Below are positions 12,920 to 23,751 of a DNA stretch of 64,000 nt, piece after piece; position 1 is the stretch's first letter, and the number at the start of each line of letters is the position of its first letter. Under the pieces are notes generated by a model. It was not told the DNA's origin, searched no databases, and saw only the letters and a list, made by a program, of their open reading frames with translations. The stretch covers positions 18,419,001 through 18,483,000 of the forward strand of contig OZ005620.1 of the NCBI GenBank assembly GCA_963930655.1, written 5' to 3'. This DNA comes from Myrica gale. Lineage: Eukaryota > Streptophyta > Magnoliopsida > Fagales > Myricaceae. The position numbers were made by a program, and so were the translations under genes.

Positions 12920-13970
12920 CAGCTCAGCCTTCCATTTCCCAGTGGCTCAGCAAAATCTTACATGATCAGCATTCAGACCATGCCAATTAGTAATGGAAAA
13001 CTGGCTGAAAGTTATGCTGAAAATGAGGTAGTTAAAAAAAAACCTGAATTACCTCTGTCAAGCTAAATATGCTAACAAACTCTTCCCCCCAATGGCTCCT
13101 CAAATCTAGGATGATCAGCATTCTACAATATGCCAACTAGCAATGAAAAGTTTGCTAAAAGTTACACTCAAAACTGGGGTAGTGACGACAAACAAAATGA
13201 ATTACCCCTATCCAACTATGTATACAATCGACAACTTCTTCTGCCGTTTATTCGTTAAATCTGGAACGATCAACATTCAGCAAATAAATCAATTAGTAAT
13301 GCAATACTTCCAAAAGGCAAAACCGAGAAAGGATACTAAGAAAAAAAATACCTATATTCAGTTATCTCTGCCCTTGGCACCCTTCCCCCAGTGGTTCATA
13401 AGTCTGGAATGATCAGTATTCATCGATATGCCAATTAGTAATGGAAAACTACCTGCCATTGACAAGCTCTGTTCCCCTGATGGTTCATCAAATCTGCAAT
13501 GATCTGCATTCAACAAATGTTAATTTTTTTTAGTAATGAAAAACATGTTGAAAGCTACCTTCGAAATGGGGCAGTAAGGAAAAAAAGAGAGAGGAGAATT
13601 ACATCTATTCAGCATCTTACCATGGACAGCATCCCCCAGTGGTTCATCAAATCCACAATGATCAGCATTCAGCAATATCATTGAAATTTTGAAAACCTTA
13701 CGGAAAGTCATGTTATGAATGTTTTAGTGACCAAAGGAAATGAATTAGATCTGTTCAGCTATAAATGCCATCGACAACCTGTTCCCCCAAGTGTCACATG
13801 AAATCCGTAATGATCAGTGGTCGGCGATATGACAATTAATTAGGAAAAACTTGCTGAAAACTAACTGAAAATGGGACAAATTTGACTATTTCTGCCCCAA
13901 CAGTTCAGGTCTGGAATGATCAGCACTGAAAAAGCTGCCAATTCATAGTGAAAATGTTGTTGGTGAAAGC
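12920..13970. repeat. Degenerate tandem repeat, about 150-bp unit, seven to eight copies
   Basis: The phrase GATCAGCATTC or a close variant recurs at about 12964, 13112, 13268, 13411, 13501, 13660, 13812 and 13918. Around it each unit also repeats TTCCCCCAGTGGTTCATCAAATC upstream and CAATATGCCAATTAGTAATGG and GAATTACCTCTATTCAGC downstream. Spacing is mostly 143-159 bp with two shorter units. The copies have drifted and no frame is kept. It lies exactly between the LRR relic and the CNL gene. Confidence 0.85.
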
Positions 13971-13974
13971 TAGA

Positions 13975-14790
13975 AGGCAAATAAGCTAGTGACAATTCCC
14001 ATTTGATGGCAGTTGACTATATTACAAAATAAAAGCAATACAGCTAGCAAACTTTAGCAGTTTCATGTTAAAGGTTTTGGAGATAGAAAGAGAGATTCTA
14101 AAAAGCATGTAAAATAAAAAGAAACAGAGGACACTTAAATCCGACATTTGAAGCTCTCTCTCTCTAGATTACTGAATTTGATGCTAATGGAACGAGATCA
14201 ATCCCGACTCTTAATGCAGTATGCAGGAGATTCTATATGCCAAACTGGTGGCATTTCCACTTCTTGACCCACACAAAAGGACTACTTTCATTTTGTTTAG
14301 AGAAACTTAATTCCAATTGACCTAAGTTACCGTCGGATTTATAAGCCACAGATACATAACGGGCGCTACAGTTTTCCCAACATTTCAAGCCCAAACGAGA
14401 CGCTGATTGGCAATTACTTTCAATTCAATCCCAAATGTCCCTATTAAACATCCAAGCATTAAGAGCTCAAACAACTTCAATCTAAAACGATCAATTAAAA
14501 AAATTAACTTCACAATTTGACCAATAAAATCACCATTTTATGAAACCCTAACGTCAAAACTTTCTCTTATCTAATATAAGCGAAATCAACTGCAATTAAT
14601 AAAATCTCTAGAAAGATGACGTTGAAAACATGCCCAAAAATGGTTTAATTTGATAAAAATTCATGGCACATGGATTATGATATTGAAATAACGCGGAAGG
14701 AGATAATATTGTAACTATGTGTTTATGCGCAAGTACCTGGAGGATACGACTCAAGTCTGTGCTTCTGCATTTCTTCCTTTTCTTATTAAC
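13975..14790. other. Spacer 3' of the CNL gene
   Basis: No coding signal is seen. The part nearest 14790 is probably the 3' UTR of the CNL gene. Confidence 0.4.
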
Positions 14791-17700
14791 TCAAAACTTG
14801 AAGATCTTCCCATCAAATTTAACGCTAGGGATGTGGGCTATCATGGACCGATCTTTCTTGCAGAGTTCTTTCAGCAGATTACAATCGTGGATTTCAAGGG
14901 ATAGGATTGTGGGAGGCAGACCATCCTTTAGAAGGTAAATGAGATTTCTGCAGTTCCAGATAGATAACTTTTCAAGAGAGGCGAGCATTTGGAAGCCTTT
15001 AGAAGATAGGGATTCCAGATTCGGGAAGTCTCTAATCGTGAGGTAGGTTAGAGAGGCAGGAAGCATCATCTCTGGGAAGGATATCAAAGGCGGAGATTCA
15101 TGAGTAAGATCAAGCTCTCTAAGAGAGGTAAGATTGTGCAACCCCCAGTCAAACATGGCCTCATTGATGTTGCGATTGTCGCTATAAAGTGATGTTATGT
15201 TAGGGGGAAAAACCTTCTTTCGGAAATGACAGTCCTGGACATTCCTCTATTCTCAATTCTCGAAGAGAGGTGAGGTTGTGTATGTTGTTGGGAAGGCCCT
15301 GCATTTTGTCACGTGCAATAAGTGTAAGCCTTTCAAGGTTTGCAGGGAGGGACTCTAAAACAAGATTTGGACAACCCCAAATAGAAATATCACGTAGATG
15401 GGCCAAGCTGTCTAAGCCCATGGGTAAGGACTTGAGGTTATCACACCACCAGATACGAATCTCTTCAAGAAGGGAGTTGTGTGGTAGCCTCTTTGCTATT
15501 GATTCCAGTTGTATACAACCTTCAATCTGAAGGGATTTAAGTGTTGCAGGTAGTTCTCCACTCAGGGACTCACATCTTGTAATTTCCAAATGCGATGTGC
15601 TGCCGCAACTGTTGATATCGTCGTCCCCGTCCAACAAGATCCGCAAATTAGCGCACTTTTCTATCTGAAGCCTCTTTAAAGTCGGAGGAAGCTGACCTCT
15701 TGCAAAGTGTGTCAACGAATCACATTTGAAAAGTTCAATACATTCGAGGCATGTGTTGTTGTACATCATTGACTTTGGTATAGATTGCAACTCTTCGCAA
15801 TACTGGATGCGGATTTCTTTCACCGTGTATGGTAACTGCTCTTCTACTTCTTCCGCCACCAAGGAAACTAGTCTGGGACAGTTGCGAATCTCTAGCACAC
15901 GGAGACGAGGGAGATGTCGTAGTAATCCCGCCTCATTCGACCACAAAGCCCTCATCTCCTCACTATTCTCGATACATAGAATTTCAACATTTGTCAGATC
16001 TTTTATATTTAACTCTTCTATTTGACGAGTGCATTCTGAAATTCTCAATGAGCTGAAGTCGACTTCATTTTTTCCCACAACCGCTTTTGAGTACTCGATT
16101 TGTAGTTCACAAAGCTCTGGAAAACTAGAGATTGAAACCAGCAAATTCCGGCATTTACTTATCTGTACCGTTTCCAGTGAAGGGAGGTGACTTGGTAACT
16201 TCTCCAACAGCTTGGGACAGTTGTCAATATAAAGATCCCGTAGGCGAGGGAATTCCCCACCGGGAATCCAGTGCTCCCATTCCTCCATGTTCACGAACCT
16301 TAGTGTCTCCAGGGATGTAAAAGGTTGGGAACAAACTTCCCCGTAAAATTCAGGACCAACATTCTTCAAGGCAGCCATGCCTTTGATGGACAAGTCTTTG
16401 AGAGATACTAGTTGTCCTACTGGAGGCAAGGATGTGCAACTTCTACAGTTTTCAATCCTCAGAAGCACCATATTAGGAAATGAAGGACCTCTTAACCAAG
16501 TCGGAAATTTTGTACCGCCGTAGTGCTGGATAGTGAGCTCTTTCAAAGAATTGGCAGGACGTAACATGTCAAGTACGGACTCACTTTTTCTCTTCTGCGA
16601 CTCATTCAATATCGGACACCACTCCAACACTAACCCGTCAAGTTTGGACTTACCAATTAAATTGGCGTACCTGGCATCCTCAATGTCAATCACTTTTTCC
16701 AATCTTGAAATGCGGAGGGTCCCTCGGAGATGTGACAAAGGCCCTAGCTCTTGTATCCCAGAGCAACTTCCTTCTCCCACCACAAAATCAGACAATGTTT
16801 GGAGAGATGTTAATTTGCCCATTCGAGGAGGCATTCCTTCCAATGAACTTGCTCCTTTAATATTAAGATGGCGTAGATTGACTAGCTTTTCAAACTCTGA
16901 AGGTAATTTGTTTAGAGCTTCACATTTCTCCAATAACAATGTTTGTAAGTTATAGAGAGTGGACATTGATTCAGGCAAGCTTTCGATTGGAGTGTACGAA
17001 AGATCAACGTACCGTAGATGCTTCAAAACACCAATCGAATCAGGCAGCTCAAATATGTTATTGTAACCACTAAGGGAAAGCACTCTTAGGCATGGTAATT
17101 TTGGCAACAATTCATACGGAACATACCGAGTCAAGTAAGAGGAGTATAGTTGTTGAAGCCTAAGAGATATGAAAGTGCGTATATATGTGCCTTCAGAAAA
17201 CGGCTCAAACTTCTTTTCGCCATCAAACTCATCAACTAGATATGACGAATGCCGAGCTTTTTTGAGAATTCCGCATTTGTTGCAACTCCCCAATTTGTCC
17301 TCCACTCTTAAGCATGTATCTCCTGCAACCAATTGGGCCAGATCATTATTGAGGTCATGCATCACATATAGTGACTTGTTGTTGCTTGATTGTTGGAAAA
17401 ATGATCTTGACACCAGATCAAAAAAATACTCTCTACCAAAATCTTCCATTTGTTTTTCCCCTTCTTCTCTTTTAATGAAACCTTCAGCCATCCATAATAG
17501 AACCAATTGCTGCTCTTCAAATTCATAGCCCTTGGGGAATATTGAACAATATGCAAAACACCTCTTCAAATGTGAAGGGAGATGGTGGTAGCTCAACTTA
17601 AGAGCGGGAACAATCCCTTTACTTCCCTCCTCTGCCGCATCCCATATCCCATTGTGCAATACTTCATTCCACTTGTCAGGACCTCGTTTACTGCGTAGGA

Positions 17701-18682
17701 GGCCTCCCATTGTTTTTGCCGCCAAAGGTAAGCCTTTACACTTCTTCGCAATAGCTTCACCGATATCTTTGAGGTCTGAAAATGCACTGAAGTCTCTTGC
17801 TTCCAATGCATGTAGGCTAAGTATCGACGAACAAAGATCATCTGACAACAATGGTAAAGAGTAAACTGGACCGTTAACTGTTCCCATCATTGATGAAACT
17901 CCTTCACTACGAGTTGTGATGAGTATCCTACTTCCTGGAGCCCCTTCTTCGAAAGGAGCACGTAACATTGTCCACTCCTCGTAGTGATCTTGATTCCAAA
18001 CATCATCCATGACCACCAAAAACTTCTTCCTCTGCAATTTCTCCTTGAGTTTGCCTTGCAACCAATCTAGATTTTTGCCATCGCAATTTTCAGAAGCATC
18101 GACAGATAATAGAACTGCTTTCGTCACCCTAACAACATCAAAGTCTTCGGAAACAAGAGCCCATGCTTTCACCTCAAAATTGCCTTTGATCATTAACATT
18201 TCATCATCGTATACAAGTTGGGCTAGAGTTGTTTTCCCCGTGCCTCCCATAGCGACAATAGAAACCACACGGACCCCAGCATCACTAGAACTTCCAGTCA
18301 GCAATAACTCTACTACATTCTCTTTATCTTTGTCCCTGCCACAAATAAGAGCTTTACTCATTACAGAAGTAGGCTGAAGCCTCTGTCTTTCTCTATTTGA
18401 CCTCCTCCCATGAACTGTTTCTCTCAAATTCAGATCACCTTTTTGTTTGATGATATCGTTGAACCGATCCGTGATCTTCGTAATCTTTGGCCCCATCCTA
18501 ATGTTGATCTTCACAGCACTGGGAGTCAAACCGGTAAAACAAGTAGGGATGAGATTCCGTACCTTACTAGTGCTGGCTTGGTTTTCACCCATTGATTTGC
18601 GTCGCAAAACTTCCGTGGCAAACTCATCCAATATGTCGTCGACATCATAGGCTAAGTCTTTGAGTTCATCCAGCCACTGTTT

Positions 18683-20524
18683 TGTTGGGGTCCACACCCA
18701 TAAGAGATAGACTTAGAATAGAAGTAGACTTATTGTGGAAGTCTACTTGCTCCCTACTTCTAGTTTATCTAGGATTCTCTTAGGGTTTTCTCTTTGTATT
18801 CTTCCCTATAAATAAGAGGCTTATGTTATAGAGAAGAGGCACGTGAGCACGTGAGATCGTGTGCATTGGGCAGAGAGAGAGAGGAAGAGAAAGAGGGTGG
18901 TGTGACTATTGTACTGGGGCGGGCAGAGTAATTTTCTTAATAAAATTGCTCTGGGGTGGACGTAGGCCGGATTGGGGCCGAACCACGTAAATCTGGTGTT
19001 CCTTTCTTTGAATTTTCGTGACGTTTTTCCCAACAAGTGGTATCGGAGCCTGGTTCGAGGAGCCGGAGTAGTTTTTCGGGAGAAGCGGAGAAAGTCCGAA
19101 ACTTTCAAAGTGGTCCGATCTGAGATTGGAGAACACCAGCCTGCAGAGGAGATCGAGACGAAGCCGTTGGTCGAAACCACGTCGTCAGAATCGCCGGGAC
19201 GCGCCTCCACGCGCCGCAGGAAGAAGAAAAGGCGCCGCCACGCGTCACACGCGCCTGCACGCGCCGAACAGAGAAGGGCGAGTGGGCTTCACTCTCTCCA
19301 CGCGCCACACGCGCCAGCGACAAGAGCCTGCCACGTGTCCTGTGACGTCAGCATCCACGTCATCGACACGTCAGCAGTGGGTCCCAGGAGATCTGAGTCG
19401 GTTATGCCACGTCATCCGCCACGTCAGCATTGCCACGTCAGCAGGGGATCAGGGTCGGCGTGCCACGTCATCAGAGAATATTCCGGGGGAATATTCCGGT
19501 TTTTATTTGTTCAGTGTGGTTTTTTTTTGGCCGGTTCAGGGGCTTTTAAGCCGGTTTTCGAGCAGGTCAGACCGGTTCCTAAGGTTTTAGGCCATCCCGG
19601 ATCCATTGGTGCAGTCAGAATTGTGAAATTCGGCCTCGATCAGTGTGAATGATGGCGGAGAGTATGATTACCGGTTTGATGATATTGACTGCTGCAAACT
19701 ACATGAACTGGAAGCCACAAATGGAGGATATTCTTTATGGGAAGGATATGTATGATCCATTGGAGAACATGGGAAAGAAACCGGAGGGGATTGACGAGGA
19801 AAAGTGGAAGAAGATCAACCGGAAGGTTATAGGCCGGTTGATTGTTGACTTCGTCTAGAAAACGAAGGTGCTTGGTACCAGCCGGAGGAGATGCAAGAGC
19901 AGGGGGAGATACTGTTCTACATGGGTCCGGCTGTACAAGCAGGGGATGCGGGCACCCTATGCGGGGGTGCAGGACACTCGGATGAGAGTGTGGTCGTCTG
20001 GTGACAAGGACGAGGTTGGAGTGCCAGTAGAATAAGGTTGCAAGGGGTGGTGAGCAAGGGGAGCAACAGACACCAAGTTGCAGGAAGTTTCTACTGTTGA
20101 AAACCCGGGTAGCACTCAACCGAAAGATGTCAGGAACAAATTCTCCTCTTATGGTTATGGAGGGGGAGATTTGTTGGGGTCCACACCCATAAGAGATAGA
20201 CTTAGAATAGAAGTAGACTTATTGTGGAAGTCTACTTGCTCCCTACTTCTAGTTTATCTAGGATTCTCTTAGGGTTTTCTCTTTGTATTCTTCCCTATAA
20301 ATAAGAGGCTTATGTTATAGAGAAGAGGCACGTGAGCACGTGAGATCGTGTGCATTGGGCAGAGAGAGAGAGGAAGAGAAAGAGGGTGGTGTGACTATTG
20401 TACTGGGGCGGGCAGAGTAATTTTCTTAATAAAATTGCTCTGGGGTGGACGTAGGCCGGATTGGGGCCGAACCACGTAAATCTGGTGTTCCTTTCTTTGA
20501 ATTTTCGTGACGTTTTTCCCAACA
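18683..20524 (+). mobile_element. Young non-autonomous LTR retrotransposon with gag-like remnant
   Basis: Two 353-bp LTRs (18683-19035 and 20172-20524) begin TGTTGGGG, end CCCAACA and appear identical on direct reading. The target duplication is TGTTT at 18678-18682 and 20525-20529. A primer-binding site complementary to initiator tRNA-Met, TGGTATCGGAGC, starts at 19038. A polypurine tract, GGAGGGGGAGAT, ends just before the right LTR. The LTR has TATAAATA at 18807. The 1.1-kb interior holds a GC-rich stretch full of CACGTCA motifs (about 19330-19480). It also has a short ORF from ATG 19649 (LMILTAANYMNWKPQMEDIL) resembling the N-terminus of Copia Gag, ending at 19858. No protease, integrase or reverse transcriptase is present, so it must have been moved in trans. 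Confidence 0.95.
19649..19858 (+). pseudogene. Truncated Copia-type gag fragment
   Basis: A 69-residue frame. TAANYMNWKPQMEDILYGKDMYDP follows the familiar Copia Gag opening pattern (L-x-G-x-N-Y-x-x-W-x-x-x-M). It stops after about 70 residues where the rest of gag-pol is missing. It lies inside the non-autonomous LTR element and is unlikely to act alone. Confidence 0.7.
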
Positions 20525-20729
20525 TGTTTCACCCTGCTGTTATTATCATCTTGCCTGTCCTCTGCATCATCAAGCACGTCCTCAATTCTATTCAAAGTTT
20601 TCCTCCACTTCACCAGCTTTCGTCTAATTCCCTCTCGGCTTGCAAATGTCAGCAACTCTGGAGACATCAGTTGTTTAAAAATCACCTTAATGAGCGCAGA
20701 GAGAAAGAGCTCCCCCACTGCCATTGTTT

Positions 20730-21120
20730 TCTTCGTAGAAAAGAACGATCAGGAAATGGTGCAAATATACCTACCCAAGCAGTGAAAAGCAGAAACAGTT
20801 GGTCTCTTCTATGAACGCCTGAGCAATGTACTCTCGGAACTTTGGATTATGTGTTTGTCATGTGCACGCTCTTCTTCTTTCATGTCACTCCCTCCACTCT
20901 GAGCAATAAACTATACTTGAGGGAAAGTTTGAATGTTCTCGTCTTCCTCACTGGATACAAAACGATCGAGATACTGAAGATCAGTGTGCCTCTAGCTTAG
21001 ACGGACGAGATTCTTTATCATCCTGCTTTATTGGTTGTCTATGGACTATGATTAAGCATGTTATAGTTAAGCTACAGCCCGGAGCATGCGATATTAGCTT
21101 TCATTAGTCATTACAATATG
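20730..21120. other. CNL 5' flank
   Basis: Upstream region of the CNL gene. No clear TATA box or other feature could be fixed. Confidence 0.4.
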
Positions 21121-21139
21121 GTCGAGCCGCGTAGATGGC

Positions 21140-21520
21140 CTCGATGAAAGCGCGTTCTTTAGATGATCGATGAAAGCGCGTTTTTTAGATGATCGATGGA
21201 AGCACGTTCTTTCATTATAATATGGTCGAGCAGCGTAGTAGTTGCCAACTTGATATTTCTTTACCTGCTTTACATGGCGTCGATGAAAGCACGTTCTTGC
21301 CAGGGAGTTCGGATTCCATCCGAACTCTGCTCGGTCCGACCGTCATCTAAAGATGATCGATGGAAGCACGTTCTTTCATTATAATATGGTCGAGCAGCGT
21401 AGTAGTTGTCAACTTGTTATTTATTTACCTGCTTCACATGGCGTCGATGAAAGCACGTTCTTGCCAGGGAGTTCTGATTCCATCCGAACTCCGCTCGGTC
21501 CGACCGTCAGGGATTGGCCG
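21140..21520. repeat. Nested tandem duplications: 164-bp unit x2 plus a 30-bp unit x3
   Basis: AGATGATCGATGGAAGCACG occurs at 21187 and 21351. The 164 bases that follow are nearly the same in both copies (CATTATAATATGGTCGAGCAGCG, GCGTCGATGAAAGCACG, CCGCTCGGTCCGACCGTC). Just upstream, GATGATCGATGAAAGCGCG is repeated in about 30-bp steps. No coding frame is shared. Confidence 0.9.
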
Positions 21521-21880
21521 ACTAAGGGAGAGGTCGGGACCCACACTAGTCCGAACAGTATTAATTTATCAGCCAATCCCTACCGTTGAAACTTTACGTT
21601 CCAGTCGTTCAGTCGGACGGTCGGATCGAATGGAGTTCAGATGGACCCGCATCATGAGTAAGAACCCCTTTCGCTTGAAAAATGATAATATTGACATATA
21701 ACATAGAGATAAGAGAAATAATAAGCATACAAAGATTTAAGAATTTATAAGACCTTTTTTTTCTTCACCTTTTATAGTTGTAAACAAAAAGCTCAAGTAC
21801 CGAGTTCTAAAAAGATATTAAAAGTACTTGAGAAGGTACTCGTGTCAGCTTCGGATATGTTCTCCGACACTTGTAGAAAG

Positions 21881-22284
21881 TAGGGGTGATCAGAATCGGA
21901 CCGCAGACCGGACTAGACCGGACCAGTTTTGTGGTCTTTACAAGGTAAATCTGGTCCAGTCTGGACCAGATTTTATAAACCGGATAATGCGGTCCAGTCC
22001 GGACTGGATCACATTTCAATTTTTTTTAAAAAAATAAAAATATATACCTCTAATGGCTAATGCGCAGAGGCTCTGCGCAGTAGCAGAGGCACTGCGCAGT
22101 GCCTCCTGCGTATTAATTTTTTTAAAAAAAATGTTAAGTGGTCCAGACCAGACTATTTTCAATTAGACCGGACCAGACTACTTATAAGTGGTCCGGTTCG
22201 GTCTTCTATATTAGTAAGACCGGAAATCCGGTCCGACCGCATTCCGTCAAAAAACCAGACCAAATTTCCGGTCTTGTAGCCCTA
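21881..22284. mobile_element. hAT-like MITE, 404 bp, with 8-bp target duplication
   Basis: The ends are TAGGGGTGATC and, reversed, TAGGGCTACAAG. The duplication GTAGAAAG stands at 21873-21880 and 22285-22292. The body is dense in CCGGTCC/GGACCGG motifs and has a GCGCAGAGGC palindrome near 22070. A related unoccupied sequence near 10240 (CACTTGTAGAAGGCAA) shows what the site looked like before insertion. Confidence 0.93.
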
Positions 22285-22299
22285 GTAGAAAGCAATGGA

Positions 22300-23740
22300 C
22301 AGATACTAGTGGTTGAATCTCCTATCGAGTTGTGATTCAATTGAATGCGGACTTTTTAAGGTGGTAGATATTGTGTAATTCTTGTTGTTATGGTTCTTCG
22401 AATTCATCAGAAGTTCAGCGTGGCCACACTTATTGTGCTCAAGAAAAAAAAATTAAGGAATATCAATTTAAAATTAGGTAAAAACCTAATGACTAAATAG
22501 GTTATTAACCCAAAAACCAATCCAAAAAATCTTATTGAAATGAGCCCGAAGCAATAACTGATGGCTTGACGTGTTGGAATATGCCATATATTGTAATGCA
22601 ACTCCCAATTTGGAAGTCAATCAACGTTTTCTTTTTTTTGTTCTATTTTTGAACTTTGAAGTTGGACATACTTTATTAACCTTTATCATTCTTTTCAAGG
22701 TGTAAGAGGTGGCCACTTTCGGAGACGGTACATGGCACATGCATAGGTTACTGTATGTGGATCCCCTTTCTCTTTCCCCAAAATTAGTCAAAAAAAAAAA
22801 TTAAGCAGATATGATGGCATGTTTGTTTCAGTTTTCAAAACGTTTTAATCCAAACCAAACATAGCCGATGTTTTTGAGGGAAACCATACCTTCCACGCAA
22901 AATGTGGATTGTAAGAATTCCATCACACCAGGCTTACATAAGACAAACATGCTGTTCATCTTCTTTCAATATCAGGATGCAATCTCATTACTGATGAGGC
23001 GGAAGGCAGATGGGAAGAAAAACAATAGCAATAGGATGAAGTTCATATTATATATAGGGGAAGAGTACAAGTGTTGTCACCTTACCAGAAAGGGCCTAGT
23101 GGGCCAACTACTGGACTGTAGGGGATAGAACCTAAGTCCACAAACCCAAATCGAGCCCAGAGGCTCGACAACCACACCCGGGCTCCATGGCCTGGAAACC
23201 AATCAACGTCCGAGGCAACAGCTTCTTTTGCCGGAGGAGAGGCTGCCAAGAACGGTTTTAGGGCGAAAGCAAACCCTATAAAGAAGAGCAGAAAATAGAG
23301 CAGGCTATATAGCCTGGTTCAGTCGACTTGACGAGGGAGGGAGAGGGGATGGGGGGATGGGAGGAGCTTGAGCTCCCCCCGCCACCTCGAACCACTCGCA
23401 AGAGGGAAGGTGCAGTTGCCCAAAAGAGGTGGATTTCCAGAGGCAGAGATGAATAACTAAGAGGGTCGGCGCTCAGATCTGAGTCGGCGGGGCAATGACA
23501 ACAGAGATGTTGCATCAATGCTGCATATGACTTGCATATGAGCAAAGATAAAACTACTTGGTAAGTCCAATGAAAAGAGGTACTAATTATTGCTCAAATT
23601 CAGATCTGCCAATTGTTTTGGTAGCAAATCAACAATAGCACTCGCCTTACCGAGTTAAAATTATTATTATTATTCTAACAATTATGATTTTATGCTTGAA
23701 CCCCCACTCTTCAATCGGCACCTAACTCCCTCGAAAAAGC
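22300..23740. other. Spacer 3' of the NDPK gene
   Basis: No gene recognised. About 23100-23560 is GC-richer, with AGGGCTCGAC-like and GGGAGGGAGAGGGG stretches, and may be old repeat DNA. No terminal repeats were found. Confidence 0.4.
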
Positions 23741-23751
23741 AAATATCAGCA

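Larger units (their letters stand above)
14791..20724 (-). pseudogene. CC-NBS-LRR (CNL) resistance gene split by an LTR element and frameshifted near its end
   Basis: Exon 1 begins at ATG 20724 (MAVGELFLSALIKVIFKQL), a coiled-coil N-terminus usual for RPP13-like/R1-type CNLs. It reads to 20530, where an LTR element (18683-20524) interrupts it; the frame resumes at 18682 with KQWLDELKDLAYDVDDILDEF. The 1165-residue right part (15200-18697) has P-loop GGTGKTT, kinase-2 LVVMDDVW, GSRILITTR, CFAYCSIFPKG, GLPLAA and MHD, then many LRRs. The Trp closing kinase-2 marks the non-TIR class. At 15203-15212 (GGGGGAAAAA on plus) one extra base stops the frame. Removing it reads on through more LRR text to a normal end at 14791 (HIPSVKFDGK). 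The family senses pathogen effectors in the cytosol. Only those two lesions are seen, so the loss looks recent; sequencing error at the homopolymer is possible. Confidence 0.92.
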
